5,397 nucleotides of DNA from JALOAT01 sp041677345 (GTDB lineage Bacteria; Pseudomonadota; Gammaproteobacteria; Thiohalomonadales; Thiohalomonadaceae), in the NCBI GenBank assembly GCA_041677345.1, contig JBAYQE010000130.1, forward strand, positions 1-5,397. Direction: 5' to 3'. The notes under the pieces were generated by a model, which saw only the letters and a list, made by a program, of their open reading frames with translations, was not told where the DNA came from and made no database searches. The translations under genes and the position numbers were made by a program. Positions 1-5,397 of the stretch are shown here, piece by piece; the stretch's first letter is position 1; the number at the start of each line of letters is the position of its first letter.

Positions 1-7
1 ATAGTTA

Positions 8-859
8 TCAGGCCTCGCTGTGTAGCATTGCGCGACGAATGACTCGGCCAACTGTCGCGAGATGGATGCCGAAAAACTCGGCAATCTGCCTGTAGCTGTA
101 ACACCCCGTGGCATTGGCTGCGACAATCGCATCATTTCGGTTGCGGTGCTTGGTGGCGATTGACTTCAACGAAGGTGCAGGACCTCTGCGTTGCGCCTTC
201 GGGATGCTCAACTCGTCGCTGACAGGTTTCGCCTTCTTGAGCATTCGCTGGATGAACTTGTCATTGCCCAGGTAGATCTGCTGACGTAGCTCCGTCCAGA
301 TGCCGGGCAGCCCAATACCCTCTTCTACGAAACGCGTATATCGGCGCCGCGCTTCTGCTCGACGGCTACCGAATTGTGCGAGCAAGCCATCCGTTGCGAG
401 CCATTTGGGCGTTGGTGCGTTCCCCACCATTGCACCATAGCTGCTCCATGCATGGTCTCCAGGGTGCTTCACCATTCCTACCCTGACCGGGTTCAATACC
501 ACATACCGTGCAAGCTCCAGCAGGTAGCTCTCCTTGTCCACCAGAATCCCTTTGAACCGCCCCTGGAAGAGATGCCCCGTGCGCTTGTGGCGGCGATTGG
601 ACGCCTGCGTGTACACCCCGTTCAGTTGTCGCATTCCCTTCGAGAGATTACCGTCAGGCGTTTCCACCACCAGATGGTAATGATTGGCCATCAGACAGTA
701 GGCGTGGCAGAGCCAGTTGAAATGGTTTACCACGTCGGCCAGGATGCTGAGAAATATCCGCCGGTCTTCATCGTCCTCAAAGATCGGCTCTTGCCTGTCA
801 CCCCGTGAAGTCACGTGGTACAGCGCACCTGCAAACTCGATACGTAGGGGCCTCGCCAT
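8..859 (-). CDS. REP-associated tyrosine transposase (RAYT, Y1/HUH IS200-like family) with C-terminal HTH
   Basis: This is a 283-residue single-strand DNA transposase of the Y1_Tnp superfamily, in the branch linked to REP elements. The family cuts and joins single-stranded DNA through a 5'-phosphotyrosine. Visible signatures are the N-terminal MARPLRIEFAGALYHVTSRG block, the HUH metal-binding pair H60-Y61-H62 (context MANHYHLVV) and the candidate nucleophile Y119 in ARYVVLNPVR. GHLFQGRFK (95-103) is also typical. Residues about 253-277 (YSYRQIAEFFGIHLATVGRV) form a predicted helix-turn-helix, so the protein is longer than the compact E. coli RAYT of about 165 residues. An in-frame GTG at 892 would add 11 residues, but the family N-terminus begins at the ATG at 859; no clear Shine-Dalgarno precedes it. 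The reading frame and catalytic residues are intact. It follows the cyclase gene by 174 bases filled with short repeats, which fits the family's linkage to small repeats. Mobility and host role (transposition or REP maintenance) are not shown by the sequence. Confidence 0.93.
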   Translation of the reverse strand: MARPLRIEFAGALYHVTSRGDRQEPIFEDDEDRRIFLSILADVVNHFNWLCHAYCLMANHYHLVVETPDGNLSKGMRQLNGVYTQASNRRHKRTGHLFQGRFKGILVDKESYLLELARYVVLNPVRVGMVKHPGDHAWSSYGAMVGNAPTPKWLATDGLLAQFGSRRAEARRRYTRFVEEGIGLPGIWTELRQQIYLGNDKFIQRMLKKAKPVSDELSIPKAQRRGPAPSLKSIATKHRNRNDAIVAANATGCYSYRQIAEFFGIHLATVGRVIRRAMLHSEA

Positions 860-900
860 GGGGGCAGAATACGCTAAGAGAATGAATGCCACAATGCGAG

Positions 901-1010
901 ACCTGACCCCGGTTCTGCGGTTCCTTTGCGGTTCCTTTTGTGTTGTGACCCCGGTTCCTTTGTGACCCCGGTTCCTTCGCGAAACCCTGACCTGGTCTCC
1001 TTCGCGGTTC
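901..1010. repeat. Degenerate GGTTC(CTT) repeat cluster 5' of the RAYT gene
   Basis: The core GGTTC occurs at 911, 919, 930, 953, 970 and 1006 on the plus strand, usually extended to GGTTCCTT. Two longer copies of TTGTGACCCCGGTTCCTT end at 960 and 977, a 17-base tandem period. A third copy of GACCCCGGTTC is at 905-915, preceded by GAGACCTGACCCC. TCCTTCGCG is repeated at 973-981 and 998-1006, and the first copy is part of the palindrome TTCGCGAA (976-983). The cluster lies between the cyclase stop and the RAYT start. RAYT genes are known to sit beside short palindromic or GGGGTCAGGTC-like repeats, so this is inferred to be the recognition or terminal region of the element. It does not look coding, and there is no clear REP hairpin with a GTAG-type tetranucleotide. 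Confidence 0.7.
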
Positions 1011-1033
1011 TTCGTTCTTTGCGCCCAGTCACT

Positions 1034-2308
1034 TCAACTGACCACCCGGTTTTTCCCCGTGCGCTTGGCCTCGTAGAGCTTCCGATCGGCCTGATTCACC
1101 AGTTCGTCGAGGTCGGCGGCCTCGTCACCCTGTACCTCTGCCACGCCGAGGCTGATGGTCACGTTGAGATCGACGCCGTCGCATTGGAATACGTTCTCTG
1201 CGATGGTCCGGCGCACGTTTTCCGCGAGTATCACACCACCCTCCAGGGAGGTATCGTTGAGTACCAGCAGGAATTCCTCGCCGCCATAGCGGAAGGCATA
1301 GTCGGTGGAGCGGATGTATCGGCGTATGACATCGGCCACGTGGCGAAGCACGCAGTCACCAACGACGTGCCCATGGGCATCGTTGATTTTCTTGAAGTCG
1401 TCGATATCACCCATCACCACCGAGAACGGCCGATTCGAGAGGCGTGCCAGGTGCAAGCCCTGGGACAGGGTGTCTTCCAGGGTGGTGCGGTCGTAAAGAT
1501 GCGTGAGTGGATCACGCATCAGTTCCTTCATCTTGAGGCGGGCAATCAACACCGTGACGATGTTATTCGCTGTGAGGATGTATTTGGAGATTTTGTCATA
1601 GATCATCAGCACCTCGACGTGGTGCTGATGATTGACGAAATAGAACAGGTTGCTCGCATGGTTGAAAACACGCCGGTTCAGGTCCAACAGGTGGCGGCGC
1701 TCTTCGGGGCCCGGCAGGTAGTGTTCGGCCTCTGGGGACACCAGCCAGTTGTGAAAGACCGAGCGTTTCAGATCGGGCAACAGGTCTTCGCGCTCCAGTT
1801 CGATGGCATGCACTACCTGCTGCAACCAGGAAAGCTGCGCGGCGAGTAGACCGGACGTGATTTCGCGGGATTCCCGCAGGCTCTGGCTGAACAATTCCAA
1901 GTCACGGCTATCATCCTTGAGCATGCACTCCAGATAACCTTTTGCGGTGTTGTCCTTGATCAGCTCGAAGAAGACGTGGACGTCGTTCGCGACGTCCGCA
2001 CCGAGGCGCTCTTCGGCCACCGTGCGCAGGAATTCCCGGGCCAGGAAATCGACACCCACGGCAAAGTCTTCGAAAGGCACAAAAATCCTGTGGTGAAAGC
2101 GCCCCAGCTCCACGTAGCGCGCCCGCATCGTCGGTAGGTCTTCCTGGATGGCTTGGCGCACGTTCTCCCGCTGACGGGCGACCAGGCTGCGCACATGGGC
2201 GTCGTCACGGAAGAACACGGCAAAGTGGCTGTCTGATATCAGTCTTCGATAAAAGGCCTCGAAGATGTCGTTCAGCCGGTTGTCGAGCACGGCGAGGCTT
2301 TCCTGCAT
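1034..2308 (-). CDS. Globin-coupled diguanylate cyclase (DosC-like, GGEEF)
   Basis: This predicted cytoplasmic enzyme of 424 residues makes c-di-GMP from two GTP and is probably controlled by a haem-bound gas. Residues about 5-150 match a globin-coupled sensor. From memory, they align almost without gaps to E. coli DosC, placing H72 (FHHRIFVP) at the proximal haem ligand, with Y20 and L42 at the distal-pocket positions Y43 and L65 of DosC. Residues about 150-255 resemble the DosC middle domain (LSW..., then NW..., HYLPG). The GGDEF domain (about 262-424) has metal-site DIDDFK (301-306), ND (309-310), active-site GGEEF (342-346) and an inhibitory I-site RxxD (R333-D336), so it should be active and product-inhibited. 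The ATG at 2308 is chosen because AAGGA lies 6 bases upstream; the ATG at 2314 abuts that motif. There is no receiver or membrane segment. The gene lies 116 bases downstream of the hybrid kinase on the same strand. Haem binding and ligand (O2, CO, NO) are inferred. Confidence 0.9.
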   Translation of the reverse strand: MQESLAVLDNRLNDIFEAFYRRLISDSHFAVFFRDDAHVRSLVARQRENVRQAIQEDLPTMRARYVELGRFHHRIFVPFEDFAVGVDFLAREFLRTVAEERLGADVANDVHVFFELIKDNTAKGYLECMLKDDSRDLELFSQSLRESREITSGLLAAQLSWLQQVVHAIELEREDLLPDLKRSVFHNWLVSPEAEHYLPGPEERRHLLDLNRRVFNHASNLFYFVNHQHHVEVLMIYDKISKYILTANNIVTVLIARLKMKELMRDPLTHLYDRTTLEDTLSQGLHLARLSNRPFSVVMGDIDDFKKINDAHGHVVGDCVLRHVADVIRRYIRSTDYAFRYGGEEFLLVLNDTSLEGGVILAENVRRTIAENVFQCDGVDLNVTISLGVAEVQGDEAADLDELVNQADRKLYEAKRTGKNRVVS

Positions 2309-2313
2309 GAACA

Positions 2314-2350
2314 TTCCTTGCCAACCGTACGTGGGGGATACACCAAGGAA
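2314..2350 (-). promoter_or_regulatory. Inverted repeat that could sequester the cyclase ribosome binding site
   Basis: In the transcript, UUCCUUG (2350-2344) is perfectly complementary to CAAGGAA (2320-2314) across a 23-base loop. The 3' arm contains the AAGGA Shine-Dalgarno and reaches the first ATG. A hairpin here would block translation of the cyclase. A 7-bp stem with a loop this large is only moderately stable and could be chance. No riboswitch family is recognised, and the run of T needed for an intrinsic terminator is absent. Confidence 0.3.
2315..2319 (-). promoter_or_regulatory. Ribosome binding site deciding the cyclase start
   Basis: AAGGA on the minus strand is followed by a 6-base spacer (ATGTTC) and the ATG at 2308-2306. 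The upstream in-frame ATG at 2314-2312 begins directly after the motif, with no spacer, so it is a poor initiation site. The site also sits in one arm of the inverted repeat at 2314-2350. Confidence 0.65.
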
Positions 2351-2424
2351 AGGTTAGCAGGTGGCGGACGCAACCCCGAGGTGTGCACACTGGCCACGTC
2401 ACTGGCGCTGGGCCGGTACAAGGG

Positions 2425-4758
2425 TCACTGTGCGGCGCTGATCCCGCCAGCTTCCGTCACCGCTGTCCATCGGTACGCCACGGCCAGAACGCGGCTGAGC
2501 TTGTCCGCCTGAAGCGGTTTGTGGATGACGGCGTTCATGCCCGCGTCGATGCAGGCACGTTCCTGCTCCGGCAACACGTGGGCGGTAAGCCCAATCACGG
2601 GCAGGGTTTGCCCGCGTGCGCGCAAACGCCGGGTGGTGTCCGGGCCGTCGATCCCGGGCATGCTCACGTCCATGAGCACGAGATCGAAGTGCTCCTGTTC
2701 CAGGCAGGCGAGTGCCGCGGCGCCACTGTCCACTGCCACCGCCTTGTGTCCGTCGCGCGACAGCAGCACAGTGCTCACCAGGCGGTTGATGCGGTCATCA
2801 TCCACGACCAGGATACGCATCTGCGGCAGGCGCATGCGCTCGTTATCGTCGGTTTCGTCCTCGGGTGGCATGCTTGGCGGCAATACCAGTTCCACATGGA
2901 AATGACTGCCGTGGCCGATGCTGCTATCCACCCGCAATTTGCCGCCCATGAGTCCCACCAGTTCCCGCACGATGGCAAGTCCCAGGCCGGTGCCGCCGTA
3001 GCGCCGGGCAACGGAATTATCGGCCTGTTGGAACCGCTCGAACACTTGGCCCAGCATGTCGGGTTCGATGCCGATGCCGGTGTCGCTCACAGTGAAAACC
3101 AGGCGATGGCCGGTTGCCTCCTCACCGCCGTGCGCAAGCTTCACGTGCACCTCGCCACGCTCCGTGAATTTCACGGCATTACCGATGAGGTTCGCCAGCA
3201 CCTGGCGGATGCGCATGGGATCGCCGAGCAGCACCCGGGGCACGGCCGGCTCCACCGTGAGCCGTAGCTGCAGGCCTTTTCGCTCGGCTTGGGGCGACAA
3301 CATGAACACGACCTCCTCGAGCAGGCGGCGCGGCTGAAAGTCCATGCGCTCCAAATGCAGGCAGCCAGCCTCCGCACGGGTGTAGTCGAGTACGTCGTTG
3401 AGCATGTCCAGCAGGGCGGTACCACACTGACGGACGTTCTCAAGGTATTCCCGCTGGGTTGCATCGAGCCGTGTCCCGCGCAGCACGTCCACCATGCCCA
3501 GCACGCCATTGAGCGGCGTGCGGATCTCATGGCTCATGTTGGCCAGGAACGTGGATTTCGCCTCGGCCGCCGCCTCGGCAGCCTCTTTCTCACGGTTGAG
3601 GCGGCGCACGCGGTCGGCAAGTGCCAACGACAGGAAGAACATCTCGAACAGTATCGCCCACAGCGCCCACACGCCGGCGTCCACCGTGAGTGTGACCACC
3701 CCCAGGACCCCCAGCATGCCTTTGGCGGTCATGGCCACCAGTCCGCCCCAGCCCACAAGGATGTAGAGCGCTTCCCGTTTGTGCCGGATGACGCCCCACA
3801 GTGCCGCAGCGAGTACCAGCACCACGAGCACAAGATGACTGGCGCGCACACAAGTCACGAGTACGTGGGGCCCGGCGATCGGCAACAGTAGCGGCGAAGC
3901 CAGCAGGCCGCCCATGAAGAGGCGGTAAAGATGCGCGAGGCGCGGTGCGAGTGCCGGCAAGTCCAGGAAACGGTAAACAAAAAACGCGCCGCAGAGCACT
4001 CCCAGGGCGATGCCGGGCACGTTGAGGTACAGGTAACGCTCGAGCACGGGCAGGCCTGCCCCCACCATGCCCAGGGCAGTGAGCAGGTACAACAGGTGGC
4101 CGCCGGCATGGCCCACGTAGGCCAAATACATGGGCAGGCGCAGACTGAGGCCGAGGAAAAGGTTGTAGAGGATGAGCGCGGCGATGGCCCCGCTGGCGCT
4201 CCAGATCGCCACCTGGTGGAAACGGGCCTCCGCCCGCGCGGTCGCTTGCGGCCGCACGAAAACGAGGCCGCCGTGGCTTACCTCGGTCTCAAGCCACAGT
4301 ACCACCGTACGCAGCTCCTGCGCCGGCAGCGTCAGGGGGAAATGGTGGCCTATGGCGTCGTCGTTGTGGCCGCTGCGGGCCACGGCCATGAGGTCGACGG
4401 CGGCTTCGTGTACCCGCCGGTCGCCCGCGAACACGAACAACTCGGCGCGCTCAATGGCCGTATTGCCGACGTGAACCACCCAGGCTGCATCTTCAGTCGC
4501 ATTCCGCACCTGGGCCACCCACCAGTAGCCGTGGGTATCGATAGCCAAAGGGATTGCGGCGCCGGTATCTGCCCGGACCGCGGCCCGGCGCAGCGCCTCT
4601 TCCGGCGTCAAGGCGCGGGCAGCGTCACCAATCAGTACGGGCGCACCCAGGAGGACCGATGGGGCATCGAACAGCGGACGCGCGCTCAGCCAGGCAGCCG
4701 CAAAAAAAGAAAGCAACAACAGCGCCGACCGGGTAATCGCCTTTGCGGTTCCATGCAT
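2425..4758 (-). CDS. 7TMR-DISM hybrid sensor histidine kinase with C-terminal receiver
   Basis: This 777-residue inner-membrane kinase should sense a periplasmic or membrane cue, autophosphorylate and pass phosphate to its own receiver. Domains in order: signal sequence (about 1-27, hydrophobic 11-25); a periplasmic 7TMR-DISMED2-like domain (about 40-172, with the GYWWVAQVRN strand and LWLETEV); seven hydrophobic segments (about 183-382); a charged linker helix (383-402); HisKA with H410 in the H-box SHEIRTPLNG; HATPase_c with N527 (N-box), DTGIGI (559-564) and GGTGLGL (588-594); and a receiver (about 647-765) with acidic DDD 653-655, phospho-acceptor D697, T725 and K747. All key catalytic residues are present. 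There is no HPt domain, so onward transfer needs a separate HPt protein or the receiver acts internally. The ATG at 4758 is used because a signal sequence follows at once; AAGG lies 9 bases upstream, a weak ribosome binding site. The DISMED2 ligand is not predictable. The downstream cyclase is a candidate functional partner by position only. Confidence 0.95.
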   Translation of the reverse strand: MHGTAKAITRSALLLLSFFAAAWLSARPLFDAPSVLLGAPVLIGDAARALTPEEALRRAAVRADTGAAIPLAIDTHGYWWVAQVRNATEDAAWVVHVGNTAIERAELFVFAGDRRVHEAAVDLMAVARSGHNDDAIGHHFPLTLPAQELRTVVLWLETEVSHGGLVFVRPQATARAEARFHQVAIWSASGAIAALILYNLFLGLSLRLPMYLAYVGHAGGHLLYLLTALGMVGAGLPVLERYLYLNVPGIALGVLCGAFFVYRFLDLPALAPRLAHLYRLFMGGLLASPLLLPIAGPHVLVTCVRASHLVLVVLVLAAALWGVIRHKREALYILVGWGGLVAMTAKGMLGVLGVVTLTVDAGVWALWAILFEMFFLSLALADRVRRLNREKEAAEAAAEAKSTFLANMSHEIRTPLNGVLGMVDVLRGTRLDATQREYLENVRQCGTALLDMLNDVLDYTRAEAGCLHLERMDFQPRRLLEEVVFMLSPQAERKGLQLRLTVEPAVPRVLLGDPMRIRQVLANLIGNAVKFTERGEVHVKLAHGGEEATGHRLVFTVSDTGIGIEPDMLGQVFERFQQADNSVARRYGGTGLGLAIVRELVGLMGGKLRVDSSIGHGSHFHVELVLPPSMPPEDETDDNERMRLPQMRILVVDDDRINRLVSTVLLSRDGHKAVAVDSGAAALACLEQEHFDLVLMDVSMPGIDGPDTTRRLRARGQTLPVIGLTAHVLPEQERACIDAGMNAVIHKPLQADKLSRVLAVAYRWTAVTEAGGISAAQ

Positions 4759-5061
4759 ACTGCCAAGCCTTGTCGCTACGCGTGTCTTTGCGGCAGCACA
4801 CGGCCGCCACCCTTCCCGGCCGACGGGACGTGCAAGCCGCGATTATAAGGACTCCCTGCCGGCCGGTGTCACCCCGCGGGCAGAAAGTGACCACAGCGCG
4901 GGAATACCCGCCCGACCAAGTCACAGCCCCATTGGGCACCCTGGCGCTCCGGGTAAAGCAAAATGCAGAAGCCCTTGCGCCGAGCGTACGGTGATGCCCA
5001 GTGCCCATTGCTGGCAAGGTCCTGATCGCCCGCTTTTACACAGGTGTGGGTCGAGGCTGCA
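4759..5061. other. Intergenic region between the DUF6064-like gene and the hybrid kinase
   Basis: This 303-base gap has no convincing coding sequence. It holds the candidate kinase promoter and several small dyads: CGGCCG at 4801-4806 and again at 4817-4822 (a possible 6-bp stem with a 10-base loop in the kinase leader), the palindrome CCCGCGGG at 4873-4880, and GCGGG/CCCGC at 4898-4902 and 4907-4911 around a 4-base loop. None is followed by a T run on the minus strand, so no intrinsic terminator for the upstream gene can be called. No tRNA or known riboswitch pattern is seen. Confidence 0.5.
4842..4872 (-). promoter_or_regulatory. Candidate sigma70-type promoter for the hybrid kinase
   Basis: On the minus strand a perfect TATAAT (4847-4842) is preceded by GTGACA (4872-4867), five of six matches to TTGACA. 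The 19-base spacer is longer than the preferred 17. It lies about 84 bases upstream of the kinase ATG, giving an expected leader of roughly 75 bases. An exact -10 box stands out in such G+C-rich surroundings. No activator or repressor site is identified. Confidence 0.45.
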
Positions 5062-5397
5062 TCAGGGCCCTGTCTCGTAATTGCTGCCTGGACCCACGGT
5101 TTTGCCGAACGATCGGGTTACCTTGGAGGCATTACCGATTAGCACCAGGCCGATCGCCCCCACTGCAATGAGACCGGCATCCTGCGGCACGCCCAGTAGA
5201 AAGGCGGCTTGGCCACCAATAAATGCCCAGAGGACAGGAATGACAAGTGGACTGCGTGGATGCGGGCGGACCAGGAAGGCGAGGATGCCAAGCGTAAATA
5301 TCGTGGTCGGGCAGGGGAGGCCGAAGGTTGGTAATTCGGGGTAAGCATGGCCGGACGCTACTGACCACATCGGGTAGATCACCAACGCAAAAATCAC
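5062..5397 (-). CDS. DUF6064-like integral membrane protein (C-terminal part, cut at the window edge)
   Basis: About 111 residues of an open frame run from the window edge to a TGA at 5064-5062; the true start lies outside the window. A GTG sits at the very edge but is more likely internal. The block GHAYPELPTFGLPCPTTIFT, followed by a hydrophobic stretch, a PHPRSPLVIPVLWAFIG segment and LLGVPQDAGLIAVGAIGLVL, gives about three or four membrane helices. From memory this matches the conserved C-terminal half of DUF6064 family proteins, small multi-pass membrane proteins of unknown function. The charged tail after the last helix (about 90-111) has no recognised motif. It is on the same strand as the kinase but separated by 303 bases with a separate candidate promoter, so an operon is unlikely. 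The family name is a recollection, not a search result; the membrane topology is firmer. Confidence 0.7.
   Translation of the reverse strand: MIFALVIYPMWSVASGHAYPELPTFGLPCPTTIFTLGILAFLVRPHPRSPLVIPVLWAFIGGQAAFLLGVPQDAGLIAVGAIGLVLIGNASKVTRSFGKTVGPGSNYETGP

Noticed and set aside
926..1849. Long plus-strand open frame (307 codons) opposite the cyclase gene
   Set aside because: It lies antisense to a well-supported cyclase, shows no recognisable domain and is explained by G+C-rich codon bias of the opposite strand.
2381..2390. Perfect palindrome GTGTGCACAC between the kinase and cyclase genes, a possible operator
   Set aside because: Several perfect 10-base palindromes are expected by chance in a window this long, and no matching second site or regulator gene is present.
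2383..3267. Long plus-strand open frame (294 codons) opposite the kinase receiver and ATPase regions
   Set aside because: It is histidine- and glutamine-rich, as expected for a shadow of a G+C-rich gene, and has no domain signature.
4742..4752. TTTGCGGTTCC at the kinase start also found in the repeat cluster (925-935)
   Set aside because: A match of this length is expected about by chance in this window, and here it codes for conserved-frame kinase residues.
3931..4848. Plus-strand open frame (305 codons) opposite the kinase N-terminus
   Set aside because: Antisense shadow of the sensor and membrane region; no family resemblance.
4898..4911. GCGGG/CCCGC hairpin as a terminator for the DUF6064-like gene
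   Set aside because: The stem is only 5 bp, about 150 bases after the stop codon, and no T run follows it on the minus strand.
4625..5017. Minus-strand open frame of 130 codons spanning the intergenic region and the kinase 5' end
   Set aside because: It overlaps the kinase gene out of frame, has a cysteine/arginine-rich low-plausibility composition and no domain; the overlap argues against a real gene.

Overview
The window looks like a G+C-rich proteobacterial chromosome segment, most likely gammaproteobacterial. This rests on gene content (RAYT-type transposase, globin-coupled diguanylate cyclase, 7TMR-DISM hybrid kinase, DUF6064-like membrane protein) and overall base composition; no taxonomic marker is present. 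All four supported genes lie on the minus strand, so the region reads right to left.

Layout in transcription order: (1) 5397-5062, the C-terminal part of a small integral membrane protein resembling the DUF6064 family, cut by the window edge. (2) 5061-4759, a 303-base gap with a candidate sigma70-type promoter (TATAAT at 4847-4842) and short G+C-rich inverted repeats. (3) 4758-2425, a 777-residue membrane hybrid sensor kinase: signal sequence, periplasmic DISMED2-like sensor, seven membrane segments, HisKA, HATPase_c and a C-terminal receiver. (4) 2424-2309, a 116-base gap with an inverted repeat that covers the next gene's ribosome binding site. (5) 2308-1034, a diguanylate cyclase with a globin-coupled-sensor N-terminus, a DosC-like middle domain and an intact GGEEF active site with I-site. 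(6) 1033-860, a cluster of degenerate short repeats. (7) 859-8, a REP-associated Y1 (HUH) transposase with an added C-terminal helix-turn-helix.

The likely functional unit is the kinase plus the cyclase: a periplasmic or membrane signal enters a phosphorelay, and a cytoplasmic haem/gas signal sets c-di-GMP synthesis. The same orientation and lack of an obvious terminator between them allow co-transcription, but the cyclase has no receiver domain, so no direct phosphotransfer link is visible. The transposase and its repeats look like a separate mobile or domesticated unit downstream of the cyclase, whose stop codon and C-terminus are intact. I found no RNA gene, CRISPR array or clearly new system; the haem-sensor cyclase beside a hybrid kinase and the RAYT-linked repeats are the points most worth following.
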